From an uncultured bacterium (GTDB lineage Bacteria > Cyanobacteriota > Vampirovibrionia > Gastranaerophilales > Gastranaerophilaceae): DNA of 43,189 nt. Location of the stretch: positions 1 through 43,189 of the forward strand of contig CASFPS010000015.1 in NCBI GenBank assembly GCA_949296355.1, given 5' to 3'. Within the stretch, counting starts at the first letter, position 1. Every line of letters begins with the position of its first letter. The position numbers and the translations under genes were made by a program. Under the pieces are notes generated by a model that saw only the letters and a program-made list of their open reading frames with translations, did not search any database and had not been told where the DNA came from. Positions 15,071 to 23,673 of this stretch are shown here, piece after piece.

Positions 15071-16111
15071 ATGAATCCGTTAGTTAGTGTTGTTATACCT
15101 GTTTATAATGTTGAAAAATATTTGAGGCAATGTCTTGATTCCGTTATAAACCAGACTTACAAGAATCTGGAAATTATATGCATAAACGACTGCACAACAG
15201 ACTCTTCCGATAAAATTTTAGAGGAATACGCTAAAAAAGATTCCAGAATAATTGTCAAAAAGAATTCTGAGAATCTGGGGCTTGGTTTATCCAGAAACGA
15301 AGGAATCAAAATTGCTAAAGGTGAATTTATACACTGTCTTGATTCTGACGACTGGATGGAATTAAATGCGTATGAGACAATACTCAAATACTTTGACAAA
15401 GATGTTGATGCAGTAAGGTTTACTTATCTTTCACATAATCAAGAATCAGGCAAAGTAGAACATATTAATTCTCCGCAAAAAGACCTTTTATACAAAAAAG
15501 TAAATATATATGACAATCCGAAATGCTTTAAATTGTGGAGCCCGAGCGCCTGGATTAAGGTATACAGACGAGAGTTTATAGTCAACAATAATCTTTATTA
15601 TAATGACTACAGATGCCTTGAAGATATTGAATATGCTATGAGGGCTGCCTTAAAAGCAAAAAATTTGATTTTTATAGAAAATCCTCTGCTAAATTACCGT
15701 GCCGCAAGAAAAGGGTCGCTTCTGACAAAAAGAACAGATTATGTAAATAACATCTTAAAAGATACCGTCTGGGCAAATAATGTATCCGAGAAACTGCCTT
15801 TGAATGTCAAAACGGCAATTTTAAATTACATTTATGAAATGCTCGTGATGAACGCGGTAGACGCCTATTACCTTAATAAAATGAGTTTTTGCGAAATAAA
15901 AGAAATGTTTAGACAAAACATTGATACGGACATTTTTAAAGAAAATGATATATTCAATGCACAATTTGCAGTTAAGCTTTGTAAGCGGGTTCTTGATAAC
16001 AATCATTTTAAATTTTTTATGTCTTATAATACGAGAAGATATATTAAAGAACATTTTCCGGAATTTACAAAAACATATTTCAGGCTTAAGAGGAGAATTT
16101 TGGGATGTTAA
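15071..16111 (+). CDS. Glycosyltransferase family 2
   Basis: 346 residues. The N-terminal GT-A domain has VSVVIPVYNVEKYLRQCLDS, ICINDCTTDSS, NLGLGLSRNEGIKIAKGEF and the D-x-D-type metal site CLDSDDWM. A helical C-terminal part of about 130 residues is shared with the next gene. This is the common capsule/LPS branch-adding GT2 type. It overlaps the next paralog by 7 nt (start 16105), so the two are co-translated and arose by tandem duplication. Sugar specificity unknown. Confidence 0.92.
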   Translation: MNPLVSVVIPVYNVEKYLRQCLDSVINQTYKNLEIICINDCTTDSSDKILEEYAKKDSRIIVKKNSENLGLGLSRNEGIKIAKGEFIHCLDSDDWMELNAYETILKYFDKDVDAVRFTYLSHNQESGKVEHINSPQKDLLYKKVNIYDNPKCFKLWSPSAWIKVYRREFIVNNNLYYNDYRCLEDIEYAMRAALKAKNLIFIENPLLNYRAARKGSLLTKRTDYVNNILKDTVWANNVSEKLPLNVKTAILNYIYEMLVMNAVDAYYLNKMSFCEIKEMFRQNIDTDIFKENDIFNAQFAVKLCKRVLDNNHFKFFMSYNTRRYIKEHFPEFTKTYFRLKRRILGC

Positions 16112-17109
16112 TAAGTGTTATTTTACCTGTTTATAATGTAGCCTCGTATCTACCAAAATGTTTAGAATCAATAATTAACCAGTCCTACAAGGAGCTGGAA
16201 ATTATATGTATTGATGATATGTCGGAGGATGATTCTTATAATGTGCTGAAAAGCTACGCTGATATGGATTCAAGAATTAAGATTTTTAAAAATTCAAAAA
16301 ATCTGGGAGTCGGGCTTACAAGAAATAAAGGATTAAAACTTGCACAAGGCGAATATATACATTTTGTAGACCCTGATGACTGGGTTGAAGATGAGTTGTA
16401 TGAAAAACTTTCAAAAAAACTTAATGAATTCCAAAATATTGATGTTCTATATTTTTCATACAATATTTTTGATAATGAAAACAATGTATTTATACCTCAG
16501 AATTTTAAAAACAGGGCTATACTCAATAGAATTCTAAACCCTGTTAATAATCCGGAAACTTTTGATAATTGGGACAGGTACGTATGGCTTAAGCTTCATA
16601 GAAAAGATTTTTTATTGGATAATAATATTTTCTTTAAGGATTATACTTCTCTAAGTGACGTCGAGCATGCGGCACTTGTCTACACAAAATGTAAGACTCT
16701 TGTCTATACTGATATTAAAGGCATAAACTACAGGATTAAGCGTGAAAATTCACTTGTTACAAAGGCACATAAAAGTATCAAAAATATCATAAAATCATTT
16801 AAGAATAACAAAGAACTATATAAAGATTTGCCGGAAAATATTAAATATAAACTTTTGGGGTTTGATTATTATCAGATTAGACACAATATTGAAAAAGCTT
16901 ATATTAATAATGAAATAACCACATGTGAATTAATTAAAACAGTATTTGAATTAAATACAAAAGATTCAAAAAAATATGTTTATACTGATTTAGCTTCTAA
17001 CGAATACGAGCTTTTGATAAATTTGAGAAAAGTTCTCATGCGCAAATTCTGTCCGAATTTATGGAAAAAATTAATTGAGATTAAAAAGAAATTACTTAAT
17101 CCTGTATAA
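16105..17109 (+). CDS. Glycosyltransferase family 2 (tandem paralog)
   Basis: 334 residues, same architecture as its upstream neighbour: ISVILPVYNVASYLPKCLES, ICIDDMSEDDS, NLGVGLTRNKGLKLAQGEYI and FVDPDDWVED (D-x-D variant). The N-terminal 110 residues are very similar between the two, while the C-terminal half, which selects the acceptor, has diverged. This suggests duplication followed by a change in acceptor. The last 18 nt overlap the 3' end of the convergent membrane-protein gene. Confidence 0.92.
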   Translation: MLISVILPVYNVASYLPKCLESIINQSYKELEIICIDDMSEDDSYNVLKSYADMDSRIKIFKNSKNLGVGLTRNKGLKLAQGEYIHFVDPDDWVEDELYEKLSKKLNEFQNIDVLYFSYNIFDNENNVFIPQNFKNRAILNRILNPVNNPETFDNWDRYVWLKLHRKDFLLDNNIFFKDYTSLSDVEHAALVYTKCKTLVYTDIKGINYRIKRENSLVTKAHKSIKNIIKSFKNNKELYKDLPENIKYKLLGFDYYQIRHNIEKAYINNEITTCELIKTVFELNTKDSKKYVYTDLASNEYELLINLRKVLMRKFCPNLWKKLIEIKKKLLNPV

Positions 17110-18414
17110 AATATCAGATCCGCATTCCCTAAATCTAGTTTTATCAGAGAAATCCAGTCCGGAAACTTTCACGGATTTTATTAACAAATAGCTGTCAGGA
17201 GGCGCTATGTCATACAGTTTTTGAAAATCCGGTTCCTGATGTTTGGTATATATTGACTGAAAATTTTCGAATGACAGAAGAGAATTGTTACTAAAGTCCT
17301 TAAGCGTTACCTTATCCAGATAAGGCAGCAGAACATTATGATCATAAAGTGTTGTATAAATCGTACTTCCGGAATTTAAGCCTTCCGTTATACACGCGGC
17401 AGTTTCTTTGTAATACGTCTTAAAATGCCAGCCGGTATCTACCGTCTTAAAACAGTAGAGCATAGATAACGTACAGAAAATAGCCCTAAAAAAGTTCTTA
17501 AAACGAAGAGATGAATTTATCCAGTAAGCAAGAATTAAATACACATAAAAGAAGTAAAAATGATAATCAAATCCGCAATATGCAAATGCAAATACAAAAA
17601 GAAGAGTAAAAGAACTTAAAAGCCAGAATATCAGAGCCTTTCCTCTAAAAAACATAAAAGACGCAACAATGACAAGAGGATAAACAACTTTAGCAAAACT
17701 GTCACACCAATTATACCGGAAATTCCCGAAAAGGAAGTCCAGAGCTCTCGGTAAAAATAAATATTGGTCGGAATAAGCCGGTATAATTGGATTATGCCAT
17801 TGAATATACAAGCTTAACGGTATTATAAGTAATATTGATGCCCCGCTAAACATTCTTTTTTTTATGAGTTCAAGTCCGAAAAGGAACCCCAGTACAAGCG
17901 ACGGGATTGCAGCCATCAGACTTGTATTTGCAGCAAGCAAAATTAATATACTGAACCATAACGGGTGCTCTAATCTCCTTTTATACATAGCTGCTGCAGC
18001 GAAAAGAAGCAGGATACCTACACCATAGCACCTAGCAACAACAGGATAAATTAATAAAAACGGACAGGTAAATGTTATTAATATTTTTTCCTGTATTTTA
18101 AACGGAGCAAAATTCCACATCAAAAGAACGGCTGAAAATGTAAAAGCCCAGTTCAACCATTTTATAGCAAATATTGAACCTCCGCAAAAAGGCTTCATCA
18201 GCATAAACCATATAAATGTATGTCCTTCGCTGCGCATAAGTCGTATAATATCTATAAAACCAAAATTTGCAGCAATATTCCACGCGTGGATTTCATCGTG
18301 GTTGAAATTCACAAAAGATGGATTGGACAGAGTTAAGTAACTGTAGATTGCTAATATAACAATCATTATTATAATATTAGTTTTATTATTATAAAATTCT
18401 TTAAAACTCTCCAT
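17092..18414 (-). CDS. Multi-pass membrane protein, GT-C glycosyltransferase-like
   Basis: About 440 residues with ten or so hydrophobic segments. The periplasmic-side N-terminal loop NFNHDEIHAWNIAANFG, after the first membrane helix, holds acidic and His residues like the catalytic loop of GT39/GT83-type (PMT/ArnT-like) enzymes that use polyprenyl-phosphate sugars. The C-terminal 100 residues form a soluble domain. It lies inside a glycosyltransferase cluster, which supports a glycan role, but it could also be a flippase-like protein. I start at ATG 18414; an upstream TTG (18432) is possible. There is no Shine-Dalgarno; a TATACT lies 9-10 nt upstream. Confidence 0.7.
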   Translation of the reverse strand: MESFKEFYNNKTNIIIMIVILAIYSYLTLSNPSFVNFNHDEIHAWNIAANFGFIDIIRLMRSEGHTFIWFMLMKPFCGGSIFAIKWLNWAFTFSAVLLMWNFAPFKIQEKILITFTCPFLLIYPVVARCYGVGILLLFAAAAMYKRRLEHPLWFSILILLAANTSLMAAIPSLVLGFLFGLELIKKRMFSGASILLIIPLSLYIQWHNPIIPAYSDQYLFLPRALDFLFGNFRYNWCDSFAKVVYPLVIVASFMFFRGKALIFWLLSSFTLLFVFAFAYCGFDYHFYFFYVYLILAYWINSSLRFKNFFRAIFCTLSMLYCFKTVDTGWHFKTYYKETAACITEGLNSGSTIYTTLYDHNVLLPYLDKVTLKDFSNNSLLSFENFQSIYTKHQEPDFQKLYDIAPPDSYLLIKSVKVSGLDFSDKTRFRECGSDILYRIK

Positions 18415-18451
18415 ATTTATAATAGTATACAATAAAAGGCTGGAAATTTTA

Positions 18452-19318
18452 ATGTATGAAAAAGTAAGTATAATAATGCCTAGCTATAATTATGCCTTGT
18501 ACATAAAGCAGGCAATAGAAAGCGTTCTCAATCAAACTTACCAAAACTGGGATTTGATAATCATTGACGATGCTTCGACTGATTATTCACTAAATATTAT
18601 TAATGAATACGTAAAAAAAGACAGCCGGGTTAAACTTATCATTAATGAAAAGAATCTGGGTCTTGCCTCTACTTTAAAAAAAGCCATAGATTTTGCAGAC
18701 GGGGAATGGATTGCATTCCTGGAGTCCGACGATGAACTTTTACCTGAATCTGTTGAGGAAAGACTTAAAGCGGTAAGATATGATGCAGATCTTGTTTATA
18801 CAGATGTAGAGCCTTTTCAGGATAAAGAAAAGGCTTTGGAGATTGAAAAATATTACAACAACGTAAATAAATACCTGACAGAGCTTGACTGTTCAAAGTT
18901 TATTGAGGATTTCCCGAAGATTATCTACAAAAGCAATATTATTCCTACTTTTTCCTGCGTTATGGTAAAAAAAGAGTTAATTAAAGCGTGCAGATTTAAC
19001 CCGATTTGTAAAACCTCGCTTGATCATTACCTCTGGGCGCAGCTTTCGGATAAAAAAATATATTATATAAACAAAAAACTCACCCGTTGGAGACTACATA
19101 AGGATAGCTATTTAAATAAAGCCCGCTCAAACTGGATTGCAAGATTCTTATTCAGTATTTCAATCTATTCACAAACTGTTAAAAACAGATTTTGGCTTAT
19201 AAGATTATTCCTAATTCTTAATTATATCCGCACCCGGCTTTTTTATTGTAAATTTAGCCGAAAACAAATTAAACTAAGCTTTTTTAACGATAAAATTCTT
19301 TTTGAAAAAGAGTTTTAA
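18452..19318 (+). CDS. Glycosyltransferase family 2
   Basis: 288 residues. GT-A domain with VSIIMPSYNYALYIKQAIES, IIIDDASTDYSLNII, NLGLASTLKKAIDFADGEWI and the metal site FLESDDELLP; SLDHYLWAQ later corresponds to the acceptor/base region. Typical of enzymes adding a sugar to surface polysaccharide. GGAAA sits 8 nt before the ATG. Divergent from the GT-C-like membrane protein with 37 nt between the starts. Confidence 0.92.
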   Translation: MYEKVSIIMPSYNYALYIKQAIESVLNQTYQNWDLIIIDDASTDYSLNIINEYVKKDSRVKLIINEKNLGLASTLKKAIDFADGEWIAFLESDDELLPESVEERLKAVRYDADLVYTDVEPFQDKEKALEIEKYYNNVNKYLTELDCSKFIEDFPKIIYKSNIIPTFSCVMVKKELIKACRFNPICKTSLDHYLWAQLSDKKIYYINKKLTRWRLHKDSYLNKARSNWIARFLFSISIYSQTVKNRFWLIRLFLILNYIRTRLFYCKFSRKQIKLSFFNDKILFEKEF

Positions 19319-19385
19319 TATTAAGGCAATTTTTGCTGACAAAAATACTTTATATAAATATAGTGTGGTAAAAGAAGGTATTATT

Positions 19386-20234
19386 GTGTCAGAAATCAAT
19401 CCGGTACTATATCAGAATGAGCTGGGCAAATTTCCTCAAATCCAGAGTGATTATGAGGAGGTTAAAAAGTGCGTGGATAAAGAGAATAAACTCTCTTCAA
19501 TATTTGATGTTTGCCCGATTTTCAGACGCGTTGAGAGGGTTCCGGACAAAATTGAAGCGGATGATTATATTCCGGCTGCCGGACTTGTGTCACTTGCTGT
19601 CTTGAATGCTCCCGAGGACTGGCGGGATATGAAATCCGCTTATTCTCAAATGAAAGCCGCCTCAAACGGTAAATCATTTACCCCCTCTTATGACTACAAA
19701 AAAGCCCAGCATCCGTTTTCGTTCTTTCGAGGAACGCTTCTGCATAAATTTGTAAACCCCGCAACAAGCCCTTGTCCGAAGTTTGCGAAGTGGCTGTTGA
19801 AGAACGATACGACACTTATGGAAACCAAATTGGGAGATTTTATCACTAAGAAATTTGATATAGAACGCTCGCAGATTGATACAAAAATTCAAAATATAAC
19901 ATCTACTAAAGCCAACCCCTCTTTTATTGGTGCAAAGCAATTTACCACTAAATCCGCATTTGGCGAACTTACAGCCCGTGCCATGACAAGAACAACCAAA
20001 ATCGGTGCAGCGGTTTTAGGGGGATTAGAGGCTGCACATATGGTAAAAGAGATTTCAGACGGCGAGAATGCAATTAAAGCTACTGCAAAATCCGCAGTAA
20101 ATTTTGCAAGCTCCATTGCAGGAATCGGTTACGGCGGAGCTATCGGGGCAAAATATTTTGGTCCCGTAGGTTCGCTGGTCGGTATGGGCATTGGCGCTAT
20201 TGCGGGCAATAAAATCAGCGACCTTATTGATTAA
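19386..20234 (+). CDS. Unknown protein with C-terminal glycine-zipper
   Basis: 282 residues from GTG 19386, chosen because GAAGG lies 7 nt upstream; the frame is open back to a TTG at 19302 that would overlap the GT2 gene. The first 200 residues are polar and soluble-looking with no recognised domain; two F-x-G-like spots occur (SFFRG near 125, SFIGAK near 190). The last 75 residues are Gly/Ala-rich (IAGIGYGGAIGAKYF, GSLVGMGIGAIAGNK), a glycine-zipper pattern found in membrane-inserting or pore-forming segments and some secreted effectors. There is no signal peptide. Its GC content looks higher than that of the glycosyltransferases around it. Function not known. Confidence 0.6.
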   Translation: MSEINPVLYQNELGKFPQIQSDYEEVKKCVDKENKLSSIFDVCPIFRRVERVPDKIEADDYIPAAGLVSLAVLNAPEDWRDMKSAYSQMKAASNGKSFTPSYDYKKAQHPFSFFRGTLLHKFVNPATSPCPKFAKWLLKNDTTLMETKLGDFITKKFDIERSQIDTKIQNITSTKANPSFIGAKQFTTKSAFGELTARAMTRTTKIGAAVLGGLEAAHMVKEISDGENAIKATAKSAVNFASSIAGIGYGGAIGAKYFGPVGSLVGMGIGAIAGNKISDLID

Positions 20235-20494
20235 ACTCGTTTAATACAATCCATTACATGATTAAAAAATTTCTTACTACTCTCTCTAACATAATTTCTT
20301 GCAGCATTCATAGTATCAACACCATCTTTAGAAGAAATATCTTTAAATAAAGTAACATCATCTCTTAAAGATTCGTACCATGAACTATCTATATCACCTA
20401 TTCTTTTATACCAGTTTTCAGCTTCTTTCAAATATTTTTGATTAACCTTCTGGAAAGCGGGTTGATTTGTGCCATTAACTGCATTGATTTTCAT
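20231..20494 (-). CDS. Small protein with N-terminal MKINAVN...F motif
   Basis: 87 residues starting at the ATG preceded by AGAGGTG. The N-terminus MKINAVNGTNQPAFQKVNQK is Asn-rich with an F-x-K variant of the motif seen in four other proteins here. The rest is a mostly helical, charged domain (WYKRIGDIDSSWYESLRDDV) ending in ESSKKFFNHVMDCIKRV. No transmembrane helix or known motif. It is convergent with the glycine-zipper gene, sharing 4 nt at the stops. The frame continues upstream through a repeat element, but that part has no start signal. Confidence 0.6.
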   Translation of the reverse strand: MKINAVNGTNQPAFQKVNQKYLKEAENWYKRIGDIDSSWYESLRDDVTLFKDISSKDGVDTMNAARNYVRESSKKFFNHVMDCIKRV

Positions 20495-20517
20495 ATAATA
20501 CACCTCTTTAATTATGC

Positions 20518-20634
20518 TGTCGGGCAAGCATGCCCAACTTACGTTCAGTTTTTGTTGGGTTTCACCCAGCCTACAGTTATTTATAGCTTGCAAGTCTTAC
20601 TACAACAATGCAGGACGGGTTTACTAACCCGACA
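20518..20634. repeat. MITE-like intergenic element with TGTCGGG/CCCGACA ends
   Basis: A 117-bp segment bounded by inverted heptamers TGTCGGG (20518-20524) and CCCGACA (20628-20634), containing internal dyads (GGGCAAGCATGCCC and GTTGGGTTTCACCCAGC). It is more GC-rich than its surroundings and has no gene. A related hairpin, TCGGGTT-TT-AACCCGA, lies at 42975-42990. It resembles the small dispersed repeats common in many bacterial genomes. Confidence 0.6.
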
Positions 20635-20704
20635 ATAACTTTTTACACACATTTGAGTCAATTATACAAAATTTTTTTTAATATGTCGAGAACAAATATT
20701 TTTA

Positions 20705-21610
20705 TTACCGAAACTGCTTCAATTTCCCTAAAATATTCTGCCCGTAGAGTTTCATGAGGTTATGAAGCTGCTCATCATTGCCGCCGGCTGAATTTGAGAC
20801 ATAGAGGGTTTTTCCTTTTTTAAACATCTGGCGGTATAAATTCGTACAGCGGAGAGTTTCTATATGATTTTTTACAACTCTTATTTTCCTGTTACTTAAT
20901 AATGCCATAACCCAGAGCCAAACATCATCAGCATTTGGAGATTGTTTAAGAAAAACATCTTCTCTCAAAACTTCTTTAATAAAGCATTCCGGAGGATACA
21001 AAACACCCCCGACACCTGTCAGAAAATTATCATACCTTGCGCTTTCATCTTTGACATGCTTTTCCCATTCTTCATAAGGCGCTAACCCGCCGCGGATAAA
21101 CTTTACTCTATGAGCTCTGTGAACCTGTATATCTTCAGGATGCGCCGCATAAGAATAGTAAAGTTTTTTCAGCCAGTCTTTCGGATAATAAACATCATCA
21201 TCTGCTGTCACAATTATTGAATCTGAAAATTCCTTAAGTGAATAAATAATTTTGGTATATGAACGAATATCTTTTACAAATCTGATTTCCAGTCCGTTTT
21301 TAATAAACCTCGTTAACTCATACGGCAAGTCATTGATTTCTTTATAATCTCCGTCATTTCCTAACCAGAGTATAATTTTATCGGGCTTAAGCTCTTGTTT
21401 TAAAAGTGAATACAGAGAAATTGTCAAATCCTCAAATCGCTCAGGATAAGAAGTCAGCGAAACAATTACCGGAGTATTGCGTTTTTGCAAACGTCCGTCA
21501 GGATTTACCCCTACCCCGCAGTAATTACCGAGATTATCGGCTAAATATCTTATCAGCGGATTAAAGACAAACCTCAAATGAAATTTTGAATGCAAAAGCT
21601 TCTTTAACAT
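20705..21610 (-). CDS. Glycosyltransferase-like protein (GT-A fold)
   Basis: 301 residues. VIVSLTSYPERFEDLTISLY is the N-terminal nucleotide-binding strand, KIILWLGNDGDY follows, and the metal-binding acidic motif is VTADDDVYYPKDWL. ADDVWLWVMAL corresponds to the catalytic-base region, and a basic C-terminus (LYRQMFKKGK) closes the protein. It belongs to the SLTSYP-type family of sugar transferases in surface-glycan clusters. It is separated from the preceding glycosyltransferases by the glycine-zipper/F-x-G gene pair and a repeat, so it may be the distal end of the same locus. The -10-like TATAAA is about 9 nt before ATG; no Shine-Dalgarno. Confidence 0.82.
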   Translation of the reverse strand: MLKKLLHSKFHLRFVFNPLIRYLADNLGNYCGVGVNPDGRLQKRNTPVIVSLTSYPERFEDLTISLYSLLKQELKPDKIILWLGNDGDYKEINDLPYELTRFIKNGLEIRFVKDIRSYTKIIYSLKEFSDSIIVTADDDVYYPKDWLKKLYYSYAAHPEDIQVHRAHRVKFIRGGLAPYEEWEKHVKDESARYDNFLTGVGGVLYPPECFIKEVLREDVFLKQSPNADDVWLWVMALLSNRKIRVVKNHIETLRCTNLYRQMFKKGKTLYVSNSAGGNDEQLHNLMKLYGQNILGKLKQFR

Positions 21611-21640
21611 ATAAACAAGTTTATACTACACAATATACAA

Positions 21641-22507
21641 TTACAATTCACCCTGAATCCGATTTATCAAAATACTCTCCGGCGGGGTATTATTATTAGG
21701 CTTGTCACCTGATTTTAAACGCTCAGCCCATTCAATAATCCTCTTTTCAGAGCGGGTTAATTCTATATTTTCAAGGTTAAATAAGCCTAAATATACTATC
21801 CAAACATTTTTTACAGGATTACTGTTTATAAGTTCTTCTATATTTCTATTTACTAAAGGAGGTTTTGAGTTTTCACCCAAAAGTCTATAAATACCGTCAT
21901 TTATAAACTTCTCCAGTGCAATTTGTCTGTTCAGACTAAAAGTTTCAACAAGTTCTTTCTTTAAACGATGATAGCTCATATCGTAGTTGATATTATTTAA
22001 GTACTCATCCTGTAATTTCTTAGTGCTATCGTCCAAACAAAATCCAAATCTTACGGAGAACTTAAGAGCACGGACAATTCTTGTAGGATCATCTATAAAA
22101 CTTTCACTATGTATCACACGGAGTTTTTTCTCTTTAATATCTTTCAGCCCGCCCAGAATATCAATAATCTCCCCGTCTGTAGTACGCTTTGCAATAGAAT
22201 TTATCGTAAAATCTCGTCTTTTTACATCCTCGCATAAAGGACAGCCGATTTTCCGAATAACAGGCAAATGCCCTTTTTTAGGGTAAGTTTCTACTCTTGT
22301 AGAGGCGATATCTATTTCTTTTTCATCAAATAATACCCGAACAGTTCCAAAAGCAGGGTTCTCTTTGATTATATTCAGCCCCGCATTTTTGGCAAACTCA
22401 ATAGCATTACCTTCATAACAATAATCCGTATCAAAGCTCTGAACACCTAAAATACTGTCTCTTACGACTCCGCCGACATAATAGAGATTATTGTCCTTCA
22501 ATTGCAT
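21641..22507 (-). CDS. tRNA nucleotidyltransferase / poly(A) polymerase family protein
   Basis: 288 residues of the class II nucleotidyltransferase family. The head domain has YYVGGVVRDSILG with the metal-binding D-x-D in SFDTDYCYEG, then VKRRDFTINSIAKR, and DDPTRIVRALKFSVRFGF in the neck. CCA-adding enzymes repair or complete tRNA 3' ends, which matters here because the tRNA-Ile of this window lacks an encoded CCA. At 288 residues it is clearly shorter than the usual 400 or more, with a reduced C-terminal body/tail, so it could be a CC-adding or A-adding specialist. Its first 20 nt overlap the 3' end of the terC-like gene, indicating co-transcription. Confidence 0.85.
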   Translation of the reverse strand: MQLKDNNLYYVGGVVRDSILGVQSFDTDYCYEGNAIEFAKNAGLNIIKENPAFGTVRVLFDEKEIDIASTRVETYPKKGHLPVIRKIGCPLCEDVKRRDFTINSIAKRTTDGEIIDILGGLKDIKEKKLRVIHSESFIDDPTRIVRALKFSVRFGFCLDDSTKKLQDEYLNNINYDMSYHRLKKELVETFSLNRQIALEKFINDGIYRLLGENSKPPLVNRNIEELINSNPVKNVWIVYLGLFNLENIELTRSEKRIIEWAERLKSGDKPNNNTPPESILINRIQGEL

Positions 22508-23543
22508 TCTTTTTAACCTTTTTGTTATGAATAAGAGAAGAGATAAATGCTGCTACTATAAAAGCCAGCCCCATAAGTCCCGTAACAACTTCCGGAACTT
22601 CATGGAAAGTTGATACAAACATCAAAACTGCAAGCGTTCCGATTGCCCAGTGCGCCCCGTGTTCGAGATAAATATAACTGTCAAGGGTTTTCTTTTCGAC
22701 AAGCATTATTGTAAGCGACCTTACAAACATAGCGCCTATACAAAGCCCTATTGTAATAATCAAAATATCTTTACTTAAGGCAAAAGCACCAAGAACTCCG
22801 TCCAGAGAGAATGATGCGTCAATAAGTTCAAGATACATAAACCCTACTATACCTGAACACTTTATTGCATCGGGATTTAGGCGCATTTTTTCTTCCTGAC
22901 GCCTTTCCATCCACTCGGCAAGCCCGTCTATTATAAGATAGATAATAATACCCGAAACACCTGACATAAAGACAGTGCCTCTTATTTCAGGCGGGATTTC
23001 ATACATTAACAACCCCAGTGCAAGAAGTGTAACAAGCGTACAAATACCGGGTATACGGTGGAATTTCTGAAGCCTATCTTCCAAACCTTTTATCCAGTGA
23101 ATATCTTTGTTTTTTTCCGTAAAATAATCCATAAATAACATAAGAAGGAACGCGCCACCAAATGAAACAATCGGAGCATGGGTTAAATGCAGGTAATGCG
23201 CATAAGAATGCACGTCATTCAATGCCATATCAAGCACTTTCAGGATATTAAGTTTAGCAAATATAGCTACAACCAGAAGCGGGAACAAGAAGCGCATACC
23301 AAATACCGCTATTAGGATACCCCAGGTAATAAAGCGGTGACGCCATTTTTCTGACATGTGTTCAAGCTTCATTGCATTGACTACCGCGTTATCAAAAGAT
23401 AAACTTACTTCCAGCACTGCAAGCACAAATGCAATAAACACACAGGTTAATCCGGTACCGTTATGGACATGTTCTCCCCAGAGATACGCCATAATTAATC
23501 CGAAAATTGTCACCAGATATGAACCTAAAAAGTACTTTATCAT
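22488..23543 (-). CDS. TerC/DUF475-family integral membrane protein
   Basis: 351 residues with about nine transmembrane helices. Two symmetric acidic membrane motifs, LEVSLSFDNAVVNA (about 48-60) and ASFSLDGVLGAFA (about 235-250), define the TerC/DUF475 family. These Asp-bearing repeats are thought to bind divalent metals; family members are linked to tellurite resistance and manganese/metal export. A cytoplasmic loop GLEDRLQKFHR separates the halves. The mRNA continues into the tRNA nucleotidyltransferase with overlap, though I see no functional link. The RBS (GGAGAG) is 7-8 nt before the ATG. Confidence 0.88.
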   Translation of the reverse strand: MIKYFLGSYLVTIFGLIMAYLWGEHVHNGTGLTCVFIAFVLAVLEVSLSFDNAVVNAMKLEHMSEKWRHRFITWGILIAVFGMRFLFPLLVVAIFAKLNILKVLDMALNDVHSYAHYLHLTHAPIVSFGGAFLLMLFMDYFTEKNKDIHWIKGLEDRLQKFHRIPGICTLVTLLALGLLMYEIPPEIRGTVFMSGVSGIIIYLIIDGLAEWMERRQEEKMRLNPDAIKCSGIVGFMYLELIDASFSLDGVLGAFALSKDILIITIGLCIGAMFVRSLTIMLVEKKTLDSYIYLEHGAHWAIGTLAVLMFVSTFHEVPEVVTGLMGLAFIVAAFISSLIHNKKVKKNAIEGQ

Positions 23544-23673
23544 TAAATCTCTCCTTCTTTCCTAGGTAAATTATATTATAATTTAATAACCAAAACAACA
23601 GTAAATTTTTAGTTAAACATTTTTGTCTTTTGATGTATGATTATAAAGAGTTAATAATCGAAAGAACAGATTA

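Noticed and set aside
17092-18414. O-antigen flippase (Wzx) or polymerase (Wzy)
   Set aside because: The N-terminal NHDEIHAWN loop and number of segments fit GT-C enzymes better; no MATE-like or Wzy-like motif was visible, so only a GT-C-like call was kept.
22488-23543. Tellurite-resistance operon
   Set aside because: Only the TerC/DUF475 membrane protein is present; no terA, terB, terD or terZ partners are adjacent.
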